Positions 1 to 9,067 of a stretch of DNA of 64,000 bases are shown in pieces. The stretch comes from DATMER01 sp031390755. Its GTDB lineage: Bacteria; Acidobacteriota; Thermoanaerobaculia; Multivoradales; UBA5704. How positions within the stretch are numbered: the stretch's first letter is position 1; each line of letters opens with the position of its first letter. The stretch lies in contig JANMTS010000085.1 in the NCBI GenBank assembly GCA_031390755.1, positions 1 to 64,000 on the forward strand. The letters run 5' to 3'. The position numbers were made by a program, and so were the translations under genes. The notes beneath the pieces are model-generated. The model did no database searches. It had not been told where the DNA came from and was given only the letters and a program-made list of their open reading frames with translations.

Positions 1-58
1 GAATGGAAGCGCGGCAGTCTTCAGCTCGTCTCATGCCCCCTCCCGCAATGAACCAGGA

Positions 59-79
59 GAGGGCCGCTCCGCGGCCCTC
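59..79. other. GC-rich hairpin upstream of the first gene
   Basis: A perfect 9-bp inverted repeat with a 3-base loop (arms GAGGGCCGC and GCGGCCCTC) lies at 59-79. No T-run follows, so it is a weak terminator candidate, perhaps for a gene left of the window. The first 203 bases hold no other supportable gene. The open frame running through them lacks recognisable conserved residues until the ATG at 204. Confidence 0.4.
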
Positions 80-203
80 CGGAGACTTGACTCAACGTGG
101 CCTTCTCATGGAAGGGGGCCAGGGGGTGAGGATTCGAAGCGATGCCGCCGGATCTTCGAAAACGCCGGAGCCCGCCCAAGCACTTCTGATACCCTCCCGC
201 GCC

Positions 204-1238
204 ATGCGCATCCTGGTCACCGGGCACACCGGTTATATCGGCGGAGTCATGGTCCCCCTGCTTCGGGCCGCGGGGCACGAGGTCGTGGGCTTCGACACCG
301 ATTTCTTCGAGCCCTGCCTGCTTCCCGGCCAGTCCGTGGACGCGGTCACCTCCATCCACAAGGATCTCCGCGACGCCGAGCGGTCCGATCTCGAAGGATT
401 CGAGGCGGTCATCCATCTGGCGGGGCTGTCCAACGACCCGCTCGGCAACCTCGACTCGACGCTCACGTTCGACATCAACGACGCGGCCTCGATCCGCTTC
501 GCGCGCCTGGCCAGGGAGGCCGGCGTGCGGCGGTTCCTGTTCTCGTCGTCGTGCAGCACCTACGGCGCGGCCGGCGACGACTTCCTGGACGAATCCGCCG
601 CGTTCAACCCGGTGACACCCTACGCCGTCTCGAAGGTGCGGCTGGAGCAGCAGCTCGCGGAGCTGGCGGACGATTCCGAGGACGGTTTCAGTCCGGTCTA
701 CCTGCGCAATGCCACGGCCTACGGCGTCTCGCCCCGGCTGCGGGTCGACCTCGTGCTCAACAATCTGGTGGGCTGGGCGCTGACGACCGGGCGCATCCAC
801 ATGATGAGCGACGGCACGCCGTGGCGGCCGCTCGTCCACATCGAGGACATCTCGCGCGCCTTCCTCGCCGCGCTCGAAGCGCCGCGCGAGGCGGTTCACA
901 ACGAGGCCTTCAACGTCGGCCGCACCGAGGACAACTACCGCATCCGCGAGCTGGCCGAGATCGTGGCCGAGATCGTGCCCGGCTGCCGGATCACCTACGC
1001 CGAGGGCGCCGGTCCGGACTTGCGCTGCTACCGCGTCGACTGCTCGAAGATCGCCCGCGTCCTGCCCGCCTTCCAGCCGCAGTGGGACGCCCGGCGCGGC
1101 GCGCGCGAGCTGGTGGACGCCTACCAGAAGGCCGGCCTGACCGAGGCGCAGTTCCAGGGGCCGCTCTACACGCGGCTGCTGCGGATTCGGGAGCTTCAGG
1201 CAGAAGGGCGGATCGACTCCGACCTACGTTGGATTTGA
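204..1238 (+). CDS. NAD-dependent epimerase/dehydratase (extended SDR)
   Basis: A 344-residue extended short-chain dehydrogenase/reductase, probably acting on a nucleotide sugar in the cytoplasm. The N-terminal Rossmann motif GHTGYIG is at residues 7-13. The catalytic set is visible as a serine run near 114-116 and YAVSK at 140-144 (Tyr140, Lys144). The open frame begins at base 3, but the first 67 codons are not protein-like, and the ATG at 204 puts the first beta strand (MRILVTG) right at the N-terminus. There is no clear Shine-Dalgarno sequence. A GATACC box lies about 10 bases before the ATG, so a leaderless or short-leader message is possible. Nearby methyltransferase, flippase and sugar-nucleotide genes support a role in glycan assembly. 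The exact substrate cannot be read from the sequence. Confidence 0.88.
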   Translation: MRILVTGHTGYIGGVMVPLLRAAGHEVVGFDTDFFEPCLLPGQSVDAVTSIHKDLRDAERSDLEGFEAVIHLAGLSNDPLGNLDSTLTFDINDAASIRFARLAREAGVRRFLFSSSCSTYGAAGDDFLDESAAFNPVTPYAVSKVRLEQQLAELADDSEDGFSPVYLRNATAYGVSPRLRVDLVLNNLVGWALTTGRIHMMSDGTPWRPLVHIEDISRAFLAALEAPREAVHNEAFNVGRTEDNYRIRELAEIVAEIVPGCRITYAEGAGPDLRCYRVDCSKIARVLPAFQPQWDARRGARELVDAYQKAGLTEAQFQGPLYTRLLRIRELQAEGRIDSDLRWI

Positions 1239-1258
1239 TCCCATTCTCCCCTCCCCGG

Positions 1259-1285
1259 CCCTCCCCTCGCGCGGCGAGGGGAGGG
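1259..1285. terminator. Inverted repeat between convergent genes
   Basis: Perfect 12-bp arms (CCCTCCCCTCGC at 1259-1270 and its complement at 1274-1285) flank a 3-base loop. The element sits in the 54-base gap between two convergent genes and could end transcription from both sides. Its C-rich/G-rich composition resembles the larger palindromic elements near 9.2 kb and 63.5 kb, so it may be a short member of that family. No long T-run is present. Confidence 0.55.
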
Positions 1286-1292
1286 AGAAAGA

Positions 1293-1976
1293 TCACCCCT
1301 TGAAGAGCCGGACCATCCAGGTTCCCTTGCGGTTGGTGACGCCGACCTCTTCGACCAGGGGCAGCCTCTCGATCAGGCGCTTCGCGATGACGTCGGCGCG
1401 GCGGGAGCGGAAGGTGGAGACGATCAGCGTTCCGCCTTCCGCGAGGGCGCCCCGGTAGCGCAGCACCGTGCCGACCGGATCCTCGAAGTAGTAGACGCAC
1501 TCGTTGAACACGATGGCGTCCCAGCGCGCCTCGGGCCGGTAGGTCTCGGCGTTGGCGGCCACCAGGGTGGCGCTCTCGTCCATGCGCTGAGCCCCCTGCC
1601 GCACGGCTTCCTCGGACAGGTCGACCCCGAGGTACTTCGTCACCCCGAAGGGACGCAGGTGATCGAGAAGGATGCCTTCCCCCGAACCCACGTCCAACAC
1701 CGAGCCGCCGGGGTGAAGCTCGTTCACATAGCCCGCGATGACGCTGTAGCGGGCCAGCTCGTCGAGCGCGCCCATGAAGCGCCAGCGGCCGGCGCGGTAC
1801 TGCTCCTCCCAGGTCTCCTGCGAAACCGGAGCGTCGCCGCGGCCGGTCTGGTGCTCCCAGGCCCGAACGCGCCGCTCCAGCCGGTCCGCGAAGGGGAACG
1901 GCCGGCCGTAAAGGAACTTGTAGTAGGCGAGATAGACCGGCTTGAACAGGCGCCGGCCGAAAGATACAGGGCTCAC
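1293..1976 (-). CDS. Class I SAM-dependent methyltransferase
   Basis: A 227-residue protein with a class I methyltransferase fold. Motif I, VLDVGSGEG, is at residues 93-101, followed by the acidic post-motif segment (LGVDLSEEAV) and a motif II/III region around NECVYYFEDP. Length and motifs match the UbiE/small-molecule methyltransferase type, but the acceptor is unknown. The start is GTG at 1976. On the minus strand a TAAGAT box ends six bases before this GTG, which fits a leaderless transcript. Convergent with the upstream epimerase across a hairpin, and next to sugar genes, so methylation of a sugar or lipid-linked glycan is a reasonable inference only. Confidence 0.85.
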   Translation of the reverse strand: MSPVSFGRRLFKPVYLAYYKFLYGRPFPFADRLERRVRAWEHQTGRGDAPVSQETWEEQYRAGRWRFMGALDELARYSVIAGYVNELHPGGSVLDVGSGEGILLDHLRPFGVTKYLGVDLSEEAVRQGAQRMDESATLVAANAETYRPEARWDAIVFNECVYYFEDPVGTVLRYRGALAEGGTLIVSTFRSRRADVIAKRLIERLPLVEEVGVTNRKGTWMVRLFKG

Positions 1977-1982
1977 GTGCAG

Positions 1983-1988
1983 ATCTTA
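1983..1988 (-). promoter_or_regulatory. Putative -10 box for a leaderless methyltransferase mRNA
   Basis: Read on the minus strand, TAAGAT lies six bases before the GTG start at 1976. With normal -10 to +1 spacing, transcription would begin at or next to the start codon. No convincing -35 is visible. Confidence 0.4.
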
Positions 1989-2180
1989 CCGGATCTGCCC
2001 CCAGCGGATCCGATGGCATTTCTGCGTTTGTTCATCGAGAGTTGTACAGAAGAGGGTTGCACGCCCGTGGCAAACGGCGTACCATGTTTCGGTAGCTATT
2101 TCTTGCAGCACCGAGAGGCGGTGCCGCTGCCCACGCAGGACCGCGGTACGTCCTCACAGCCAAATGGAGGTTCCTCACTC

Positions 2181-3248
2181 GTGAAGAAGGCGCTCTTTCC
2201 GCTCGCCCTGACTCTCTCCCTCGTGACGCCCCTGGCCCACGCCGGCCGCATCAACACCACCACCAGCGAGCCTGCAACCTTTGCGCCACAGGATCTCCAC
2301 TCCGCGTTCGACACGGCGGAGATGGCGGGCCTGGAGCGTCCCGGCTATCGGACGCTCGTCGTCGGCGCGGCGGTACCCGGAACGGTCACCGGACTTTGCC
2401 AGGCCACCCTCGTGGGAGCCCGCGGTGTCGTCCTCGAGCGGGCCCCGTTCGAAGTCGCTCCCGGCTCCAGCGCCCAGGTCGACTTCGCCGACCGCATCGG
2501 CCTCCGCATGGCGGCCGGAGCCAAGGTGACGTGCAACCAGCCCTTCTTCGCCTACGGCGCCGCCGCCGCCCCGGACCAGCCCAAGGTCGTCTGGGCCGAG
2601 GGCATCGGCCCGAACGGCCCCTGCAACTTCACCATCAACGCCACGGAAGTCGAGCCCGGCTTCTTCGTCGCGAACCAGGACGGCACGATCCACACCGCCG
2701 TCAAGGGCAAGGAGAAGGGAATCGTCTGCGTGAAGACCCCGCGGGATCTCGCGCTCGGCAAGCTGGTGCTGGAGTGGGACGTGACCCCCGGCGGCTGGCA
2801 CACCCGGGTGCCCGCCGGCAACCACGCCATGATGTTCCTCCATCGCGGACGCTTCCGGAGCAACACGGTGGCCAACGTCAACGCGTTCGGCCCCAAGAAG
2901 AGCTTCGTGAAGATGAACCAGAACGTCGACCTGGCGGCGCTTGTGAACACCAGTCAGAAGATGGGTGTGGACCTCAACGCGGGCACGCCCTACAACGTCC
3001 GCTACACCTACGACGCCGCCAACAAGCGGATCACCATGGAGCTCTACCAGAACGGCGCCCTGATCAAGACGACCAGCATGGACGGCTCGGCCCGCAACCG
3101 GGTCCTCTCGGTGATGGCCAACGGTCTCACCGACAAGGGCGCCCTCTTCGCCGAGTTCGGCCACTTCGCCGGCCAGCATCCGCCGGAAATGCCCAGCTAC
3201 GGCTGGCGCTACTCGAACCTGCGCATCGAGATGACCGTCAAGAAGTAG
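2181..3248 (+). CDS. Secreted protein with C-terminal lectin-like domain (paralog 1 of 3)
   Basis: A 355-residue exported protein. The chosen start is GTG at 2181, preceded by GGAGG at 2166-2170. It gives a clean signal peptide (MKKALFPLALTLSLVTPLAHA) ending near residue 21, and the longer open frame upstream is not protein-like. Residues about 50-130 resemble the second N-terminal module of the next gene: both end in a Cys-x-Gln-Pro-Phe-aromatic-Ala-Tyr-Gly stretch. Residues about 145-355 form a domain shared with the next gene, with matching segments GNHAMMFLHRGRFRSNT and PSYGWRYSNLRIEM. That domain looks like a concanavalin A-like jelly roll. First of three tandem secreted genes. Catalytic residues are not recognisable, so binding is more likely than catalysis. 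Confidence 0.75.
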   Translation: MKKALFPLALTLSLVTPLAHAGRINTTTSEPATFAPQDLHSAFDTAEMAGLERPGYRTLVVGAAVPGTVTGLCQATLVGARGVVLERAPFEVAPGSSAQVDFADRIGLRMAAGAKVTCNQPFFAYGAAAAPDQPKVVWAEGIGPNGPCNFTINATEVEPGFFVANQDGTIHTAVKGKEKGIVCVKTPRDLALGKLVLEWDVTPGGWHTRVPAGNHAMMFLHRGRFRSNTVANVNAFGPKKSFVKMNQNVDLAALVNTSQKMGVDLNAGTPYNVRYTYDAANKRITMELYQNGALIKTTSMDGSARNRVLSVMANGLTDKGALFAEFGHFAGQHPPEMPSYGWRYSNLRIEMTVKK

Positions 3249-3270
3249 GTTTCTCAGGAGGGGCACCGAG

Positions 3271-4623
3271 ATGAGAAGGATCCTCGCAGCACTGGCCCTG
3301 GCTCTCTCGCTGCCCCTCCTGCAGGCCTCCCCGGTTTCGGCCGGGGCGGTCTACATTCCCGTCGTCGCGCCCTCGGGCACCGGCGGCGACCTTCACTCCA
3401 CCGAGATCTGGGTCACGAACTCCGCCGGCACGCAGAGCGGATTCACCTCCCTCTTCCTGGCCGCCGGCACGGACGGCACGCAGCGGGCCGGCACGCCCCC
3501 CGAGGTTCCCGTCCCCGCGAAGCGCACGTTCCTGCTCGCGAACCCGTCGAACACGCTGGGTCTCCTGGAGATCGGCTCCAGCAAGGAGATCGGCGTCGTC
3601 GCCCGGCTCGTCAACACCTCGCCCACGGGCCAGCAGACCCTGTCCGCGCTGCCGGTGATCTCGGTCGCAAACCGCTTCGCCGCCAAGGGCACCGCCCACC
3701 TGGTGGGCCTGGAGCGCGACGCCGCCCGCGGCGAGACCACGCACCTCGGCATCGTGAACCTGGGCACGGCCGCGTCCACCTGCGAGGTGAAGTTCTTCCG
3801 CGTGGACGGCGTGCAGATCGGCGCGACGGTCAATCTCTCGTTCCTGCCGCTGTCGCTGCGGCAGTTCGACGACGCCCTGGGCTCGCTGGGCGAGCAGCTC
3901 ATCAAGGACGCCCGCGCCCAGGTCCTCTGCTCCCAGCCGTTCTATGCGTACGGCGCCCTGCTCACGCAGCCCGCCGCGCAGATCACGTTCATCGTGCCGT
4001 CGGTCGTCACCACGGCCACCGCCGGCACCGATCCCGACCCGGATCCGGGGACGGGCAATCCGCTGATCTTCCAGAAGAGCGGCCTGCTTCACACCGCGAC
4101 CACGTCGAACCCCAAGGGCTACGTGGACATCCCGATCAAGTCCGCGTTGTCGCTCAAGAAGATGGTGATCGACATGGACTTCGTGCCAGGGCCCTGGAAC
4201 CGGGAGAAGATCCCCGGCAACCACGCCATCCTCTGGCTCTACCGGGGCAAGTTCCGCAGCAACACGATCGCGAACGTGAACGCGTTCGGGCCGAACAAGT
4301 ACTCGATCAAGGCCAACCAGAACCTGGACCTGAGCCCCGGAGCGGTGACGACCCAGGAGGTAGGCCTGCAGCTGCAGCAGGGGGTCAAGTACCACCTGCG
4401 CTACATCTACAACGCCGCGAACAACCTCGTCACGACGGAGATCTCGTCCGGCGGCAAGCTCCTCAAGACCCTGACCATGCCCGGCACGGGCCAGGCGGGC
4501 CGCATCGCGATCCAGCCGTCATTCCTCAACGTGGAGTTTGGCCATTTCCCCGGCCAGGAAGGCCCCGAGATCCCCAGCTACGGCTGGTCCTACTACGACC
4601 TCAAGGTCGAGATGGTCCCCTGA
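3271..4623 (+). CDS. Secreted protein with two N-terminal modules and lectin-like C-terminus (paralog 2 of 3)
   Basis: A 450-residue exported protein starting at ATG 3271 with AGGAGG at 3256-3261. The signal peptide ends near residue 25 (ASPVSAG). Residues about 26-240 contain two similar beta-rich modules. The second carries the CSQPFYAYG segment also found in the preceding gene. A short Asp/Pro linker (DPDPDPGTG) precedes the C-terminal jelly-roll-like domain, with GNHAILWLYRGKFRSNT and PSYGWSYYDLKVEM matching paralog 1 almost position for position. The 22-base gap to paralog 1 suggests one transcript. The repeat architecture implies tandem duplication with later module loss in paralog 1. 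Function unknown; extracellular glycan or protein binding is an inference. Confidence 0.75.
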   Translation: MRRILAALALALSLPLLQASPVSAGAVYIPVVAPSGTGGDLHSTEIWVTNSAGTQSGFTSLFLAAGTDGTQRAGTPPEVPVPAKRTFLLANPSNTLGLLEIGSSKEIGVVARLVNTSPTGQQTLSALPVISVANRFAAKGTAHLVGLERDAARGETTHLGIVNLGTAASTCEVKFFRVDGVQIGATVNLSFLPLSLRQFDDALGSLGEQLIKDARAQVLCSQPFYAYGALLTQPAAQITFIVPSVVTTATAGTDPDPDPGTGNPLIFQKSGLLHTATTSNPKGYVDIPIKSALSLKKMVIDMDFVPGPWNREKIPGNHAILWLYRGKFRSNTIANVNAFGPNKYSIKANQNLDLSPGAVTTQEVGLQLQQGVKYHLRYIYNAANNLVTTEISSGGKLLKTLTMPGTGQAGRIAIQPSFLNVEFGHFPGQEGPEIPSYGWSYYDLKVEMVP

Positions 4624-4661
4624 CGTATCACCCTCTGTTGTAAGCCGTTCAAGGAGAACCG

Positions 4662-5393
4662 ATGTTGAAGACCTTGCTGCGAGGCACCGTCCTCGCTCTG
4701 CTCTGCACTGCCACCTTCGCGCACGCCAACCATTCCGATCCGGACAGCTACGTCCCGCCTCCGCAGGCAGGGGTCGCCGAGACGATCATGCTCACCGCCC
4801 CCGCGGCGGTATGCCCCAGCGGGGCGCTCTGCTTCGACGCCCCCGGGCTCGTGCACACGCCGGTTCCCCCTCCCGGTAAGCCGGTGGGCCGCGTGGTCTT
4901 CCCCGCCCGGGCCGGTGTGGCCAAGCGCCTGCGGTTGACGATGAACGTCACGGTCGGCAACTGGTTCCCCCAGGAGAAGGACGGCAAGCACCTGATCTAC
5001 TGGTTCGTGGTCAGCAAGAACCTCGACATGCCGGGGCTCCTCTACTTCCGGGGCCCGAGCAAGAACCAGGCGTTCGCCCGCCACGGCGTCGGCCTGACGC
5101 ACCCGCAGAAGATCAAGGTCATCAAGCCCTTCGCCGCGCAGGTCGGCCGCACCTACAAGGTCGAGAACGATTACGACATGGCCGGCGGCACCTACCTCGT
5201 GAAGGTGACCGACGTGGCGACCGGCAAGGTGGAGGTCACCCTGCGCGGCAAGCCGAACCTGACTTCCTACACCATCAAGCCGAACGCCAAGTTCATCGTG
5301 GACATGGGCTTCTATCCCGGTCTCGTGGAGACCGAGGTGCCGTCGTACGACTGGAAGTACTCCGACATCCACGTCGAAGCCTACATGCAGTAA
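4662..5393 (+). CDS. Secreted lectin-like domain protein (paralog 3 of 3)
   Basis: A 243-residue exported protein. ATG at 4662 has AAGGAG at 4651-4656, and the signal peptide ends near residue 22 (TFAHA). It consists almost only of the C-terminal domain type of the two preceding genes. The end segment PSYDWKYSDIHVEA aligns with PSYGWRYSNLRIEM and PSYGWSYYDLKVEM, but the middle has diverged and the R-G-x-F-R-S-N-T stretch is replaced. It ends 5 bases before the stop of the convergent flippase gene, leaving no room for a separate terminator. Probably co-transcribed with the two paralogs. Function unknown. Confidence 0.72.
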   Translation: MLKTLLRGTVLALLCTATFAHANHSDPDSYVPPPQAGVAETIMLTAPAAVCPSGALCFDAPGLVHTPVPPPGKPVGRVVFPARAGVAKRLRLTMNVTVGNWFPQEKDGKHLIYWFVVSKNLDMPGLLYFRGPSKNQAFARHGVGLTHPQKIKVIKPFAAQVGRTYKVENDYDMAGGTYLVKVTDVATGKVEVTLRGKPNLTSYTIKPNAKFIVDMGFYPGLVETEVPSYDWKYSDIHVEAYMQ

Positions 5394-5398
5394 GCGGT

Positions 5399-6790
5399 TC
5401 AACCCGCGCGCGGGCGCCCGAAGAAGACCTGGAACGGCTCGCGATACTTGAAGGCCAGCGTGGCGGCGGCGAGCACCGCCGCCACCAGCGACATCCCGAA
5501 CCGGGCCCACGAGCCCGCCTCGAAGAGCCAGGCCGCGGCGGCGTAGAACGGCAACGGCACCAGGTAGAGCACGGCCAGGTCCGCCGCGAGCTGCCGGAAG
5601 CGCGGCCCGAGCTCCTTCGCCACCTCCCAGGCCATCAGCAGGTTCCCCACCAGCAGGTAGTTGGCCGCGCCCATGCCGGCCGCCCCCCAGCGCCGAGTGA
5701 GCAGGATGCCGAATCCGACCAGGGAGGCCAGGTTGAGCAGCATGATGACCAGCCATGTCCGGTCCCGGTGCCGCGCCTTGAGCATCTCGCCGCCCAGGAT
5801 GGTGAACTGGTCGAAGAACGGGATGAACGAGATCACCTTGAGCAGCGGCGCCGCGCCCTCCCACCCCGGTCCCAGCAGGATGCGCACCACCATCTCCGCG
5901 TTGAAGAACAGGAAGTAGCTCGCCACAACCTGGCAGCCCAGCAGCTGGATCGTGCCCAGCCGGAAGACCTCCAGGAAGCGCGGCCGGTCGTCCAGGTACT
6001 CCACGAGAGTGGGGAACAGGGCGCGCGGGTAGACGATCGTCGCCACCAGGAAGGCGATCATGTAGGCCCGGATGTAGAGGCCGACGGTCTCGGTCTGGCC
6101 GTAGATCTGGATGATGTAGATGTCCAGGTAGGTGACGAGCTGGAGCGAGATCCAGATCCAGAACAGCCAGGAGCTGCGCCGGATCAGGTCCGGCAACAGG
6201 TGCAGGTCGGGCTTGAGCGGGATCTTCCCCCACGCCCGGCTCCACGAGAGGATCGCGAGCAGCAGCGCGCCGGCGAGGTCGGCGATCACGAACGCCCAGA
6301 CCTTCCAGCCGGCCCAGGCGAGGCCGACCGAGACCACCGCGATGATGACGCCGCGCCAGACCTCGGGGCCGATCAGCTGGCCGATGGTCAGCTCGCGCTC
6401 GAAGAAGGCTTTCGGCACCACCGCGAGACCGTCCAGGAAGACCCAGACCGCGAAGACCTGGAGCACGGCGGGCAGGTCGGGAGTCAGGAAGCCGAAGACC
6501 GGCGCCGCCACGAACAGCAGGATGGAGATGAGCGCTCCGAGCACCAGGGTCGACACCAGGACGGTGCCGTAGGGGCGCCGGCTGTCGCGCACCAGGTGGA
6601 ATGGCAGCCCGAGGTCGCGCACCGCCGACGCGAGGGTCACGATGCGGAGCGCCTCTTCGTAGAGGCCGTGGCCCTCGGGGAGGATGAGGCGGGCGAGCGC
6701 CAGCTTGGCGAAGAATCCGACGAGCAGCCGGGCGAGCTGGATGGCGTAGCCCGCGACCGTGGAGCGGAGGATGCGCTGCTCGGTGCTCAC
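5399..6790 (-). CDS. Wzx-like polysaccharide flippase (oligosaccharide translocator)
   Basis: A 463-residue integral membrane protein with about 12 predicted hydrophobic segments and the polysaccharide-biosynthesis (MVF/MATE-superfamily) pattern. It has an early amphipathic segment (GYAIQLARLLVGFFAKLALARLIL trimmed: LLVGFFAKLALARL), the PEGHGLYEEALR loop, and PKAFFERELTIGQ, common in Wzx/RfbX-type proteins. Its likely role is to flip undecaprenyl-linked repeat units across the inner membrane. The start is GTG at 6790. Only seven bases separate it from the upstream epimerase gene on the same strand, so the two are probably co-transcribed with the Gfo/Idh gene further upstream. Confidence 0.85.
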   Translation of the reverse strand: MSTEQRILRSTVAGYAIQLARLLVGFFAKLALARLILPEGHGLYEEALRIVTLASAVRDLGLPFHLVRDSRRPYGTVLVSTLVLGALISILLFVAAPVFGFLTPDLPAVLQVFAVWVFLDGLAVVPKAFFERELTIGQLIGPEVWRGVIIAVVSVGLAWAGWKVWAFVIADLAGALLLAILSWSRAWGKIPLKPDLHLLPDLIRRSSWLFWIWISLQLVTYLDIYIIQIYGQTETVGLYIRAYMIAFLVATIVYPRALFPTLVEYLDDRPRFLEVFRLGTIQLLGCQVVASYFLFFNAEMVVRILLGPGWEGAAPLLKVISFIPFFDQFTILGGEMLKARHRDRTWLVIMLLNLASLVGFGILLTRRWGAAGMGAANYLLVGNLLMAWEVAKELGPRFRQLAADLAVLYLVPLPFYAAAAWLFEAGSWARFGMSLVAAVLAAATLAFKYREPFQVFFGRPRAG

Positions 6791-6797
6791 GGCGGTG

Positions 6798-8024
6798 TCA
6801 ATCGGCCAGCCCGGCGACCAGTCCGGCCCAGCGCGCCCAGCGGCCTGTCAGCTCCATGCCGCGCTCCAGGGAGAAGGCCGGCTCGTAGCCGAGAAGCCGC
6901 CGGGCCTTGTCGATCCGCACCCGCGTCTTCGGAGTGTAGAAGTCGATCATCTCGGGCGTCAGCGGATGGATGGGCGGACCGTCCAGGGCAACGACCCTTG
7001 CCGGCTTCCCTCCCCCGCCGGACATCGATTTCTTGATCCGCTGCTGCACGGCCTCGGGGAGCACGGAGCTGGCCAGCTCGCGCAGGGCGAACAGCTCGCG
7101 GGTCGCCATGAGGCGGTCGCGGAAGCCCTGGTCCTGCTTGAACTGCCGGAGCAGCTCCTGGTGAAGGCGGCTGGTCTCGCGCTGGTGCTGCCGGTGCCAG
7201 GCGAGCGCCTCGGCCGCGGTCATGGAAATCGTTCTAGGCGGACCGTCGCCAAGAATCCCCGAGAAGTGCTCGTAGAGCTCGCGCCACGACACGGCTTCGG
7301 GGCCGGAGATCAGAAACGCCTCGCCCGGCGCCTCGTCGCGGACCGCGGCGAGAAGCATGGCGCTCACGAGGTCGTCCACGTAGACCGCGTTGCCCAGGCC
7401 GTCGCCGCCGTTGACCAGGATCATCCGGCCGGACTTGAGCGCCATCAGGGGCGCCACGGTCCAGACGCCGCCGAACGGGCCGTAGACCGCGGTCGGCTGG
7501 AGGACGGTCACCGGCACGCGGCCCGAGCGGTGGTACTGGAGGGCCAGGGCCTCGGCTTCGAGCTTGCTGTCCGAGTAGGCGTTGCCGAAGCGGCGGCGCG
7601 GCGCGGTCTCGTCGAGATCGCCGTCGCCGGTGCGGCCGTAGACCATGAGCGTGCTCAGGTGGACGACCCGAGGCGCGCCGGCCCGGTGCGCGGCTTCCAG
7701 CACGCGCTCCGTGCCGGTCCTGTTGACCCAGGCCCGGTGCTTCTGGCTGCCGCTCGTGCCGTAGGCGCAGTGGAAGACGACGCCGTCGCCGCCCAGCCCG
7801 GCCATGGCCCGGTCGAGATCCTCCGAGCGGGTCACGTCGCCGAGGTGGAACGTAACGGGGAAGCGCGCCAGCCGCGCGGCCGAAGAAGGGTTGCGCACCA
7901 GCACCCGCACGTCCGCGCCGTGATGGCGGACGAGCCGCTCCACCAGCCGGCCGCCGACGAAGCCGGAGGCGCCGGTGACGAGGATCTTTTTCCCCTGAAG
8001 ATCGATTGTTCCCGAATCGATCAT
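6798..8024 (-). CDS. NAD-dependent epimerase/dehydratase (extended SDR), coupled to Gfo/Idh gene
   Basis: A 408-residue extended SDR. GASGFVG is at residues 18-24, HLSTLMVYG carries the catalytic Ser/Thr strand, and YSDSK holds the Tyr-Lys pair. The C-terminal part is longer than usual (about 100 extra residues) and contains a charged helical stretch before a normal final segment. The ATG at 8024 is chosen because it overlaps the stop of the upstream gene as ATGA, a typical translational-coupling arrangement. The larger open frame to 8351 only shadows that upstream gene. Likely forms a nucleotide-sugar modification pair with the Gfo/Idh protein, with the flippase gene following. Confidence 0.87.
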   Translation of the reverse strand: MIDSGTIDLQGKKILVTGASGFVGGRLVERLVRHHGADVRVLVRNPSSAARLARFPVTFHLGDVTRSEDLDRAMAGLGGDGVVFHCAYGTSGSQKHRAWVNRTGTERVLEAAHRAGAPRVVHLSTLMVYGRTGDGDLDETAPRRRFGNAYSDSKLEAEALALQYHRSGRVPVTVLQPTAVYGPFGGVWTVAPLMALKSGRMILVNGGDGLGNAVYVDDLVSAMLLAAVRDEAPGEAFLISGPEAVSWRELYEHFSGILGDGPPRTISMTAAEALAWHRQHQRETSRLHQELLRQFKQDQGFRDRLMATRELFALRELASSVLPEAVQQRIKKSMSGGGGKPARVVALDGPPIHPLTPEMIDFYTPKTRVRIDKARRLLGYEPAFSLERGMELTGRWARWAGLVAGLAD

Positions 8025-9067
8025 GCTCCGGCCCTCCAGGAGGCCAGCTCGGCCGGCTCGTCCCACGGCAGCTCCAGGGGACGGCGAGCCTCGTAGCAGG
8101 CTTCGATGAGATCGAGGGACCGTCGCCCCTCGCGGCCCGGCACGAGCGGCGGCCGGCCTTCGCGGATGGCGGCGGCGAAGTCGTCGATCTGGCGGACGAA
8201 CACGTCCTGGAAGCTGAGCTTCGAGCCGCCCTTGCGCGGCCGGGCCTGGCCGTCCAGGGACATCTGGGCTCCGGAGAGGCGCAGCGCGATCACCGGGTCG
8301 GGATCCCAGATGCCGACCTCCAGGCTGGCGCGGTCGCCCTCGAAGAGGCACGTGTTGCGCAGGTTTCGCGTGCGGCTGATCTCGACCGTCCCCCCGATCT
8401 CGACGCCCCCCGAGCGGAAGGTCAGCCGCATCTCGGCGTCCGATTCGATACCGCCGCGGGCGTCGTCGAGGTAGTCGACGGAGGCCCAGTCCCCGAGCCA
8501 GACGAGCAGCAGGTCGAGCACATGGACCCCGAAATCGGCCAGCACGCCGCCGCCCGCCGTCTCCTTCCGGAGCAGGAAATCGGTGGCGAAGGGCCAGCGC
8601 GGAATGACGCCCTGGCGCAGATCGAACCCCTTCAGCTCGCCGAGAAGCCCGGAGGCCAGGATGTCCTTCACGAGGCGGGTGGAGTCGAAGAAGCGGAAGT
8701 TGAGCCCCACGGCGAGCGTGGCGCCGCCCTCGTCGGCCGCCGCGATCATGGCGTCGGCCTCCCGCCCGGTGAGCGCCATCGGCTTCTCTACCAGCACATG
8801 AACGCCGCGCTTCAGCAGGTCGATCGCCACGGGAGCGTGCAGGCTGTTGGGCAGGCAGAGCACCGCGGCTTCGACCCGGTCCAGGATCTCGCGGTAGTCG
8901 GTGGTCGCCGAAGGCACGCCGAACCGCTCGGCGATCTCCCGGGCGCGCCCGGCGTCGGCATCCACCACGGCCACGGCCTCGGCGGACGAGGACGCCGCGA
9001 TGGCGGGAAGGTGATGAATCTGGGCCACGGCACCGGCGCCCAGAACGGCCACTTGAAGCTTTTTCAC
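8021..9067 (-). CDS. Gfo/Idh/MocA-family oxidoreductase
   Basis: A 348-residue NAD(P)-dependent oxidoreductase. The Rossmann motif GAGAVA is at residues 10-15, and the family EKP motif is at 94-96 (VEKPMALTG). A C-terminal alpha/beta substrate domain with typical GGGVLADFGVHVLDLL follows. Family members oxidise or reduce sugars and nucleotide sugars. Pairing with an extended SDR suggests making a modified sugar such as a 3-keto or amino-sugar precursor (inference). The GTG at 9067 starts exactly at the first beta strand (MKKLQVAVLG), whereas the ORF to 9172 adds 35 unlikely residues. Its stop overlaps the next gene's start. Confidence 0.88.
   Translation of the reverse strand: MKKLQVAVLGAGAVAQIHHLPAIAASSSAEAVAVVDADAGRAREIAERFGVPSATTDYREILDRVEAAVLCLPNSLHAPVAIDLLKRGVHVLVEKPMALTGREADAMIAAADEGGATLAVGLNFRFFDSTRLVKDILASGLLGELKGFDLRQGVIPRWPFATDFLLRKETAGGGVLADFGVHVLDLLLVWLGDWASVDYLDDARGGIESDAEMRLTFRSGGVEIGGTVEISRTRNLRNTCLFEGDRASLEVGIWDPDPVIALRLSGAQMSLDGQARPRKGGSKLSFQDVFVRQIDDFAAAIREGRPPLVPGREGRRSLDLIEACYEARRPLELPWDEPAELASWRAGA

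Noticed and set aside
991..2019. 342-codon minus frame over the methyltransferase
   Set aside because: Arg/Pro/Gly-rich shadow of the real 227-residue gene in another frame.
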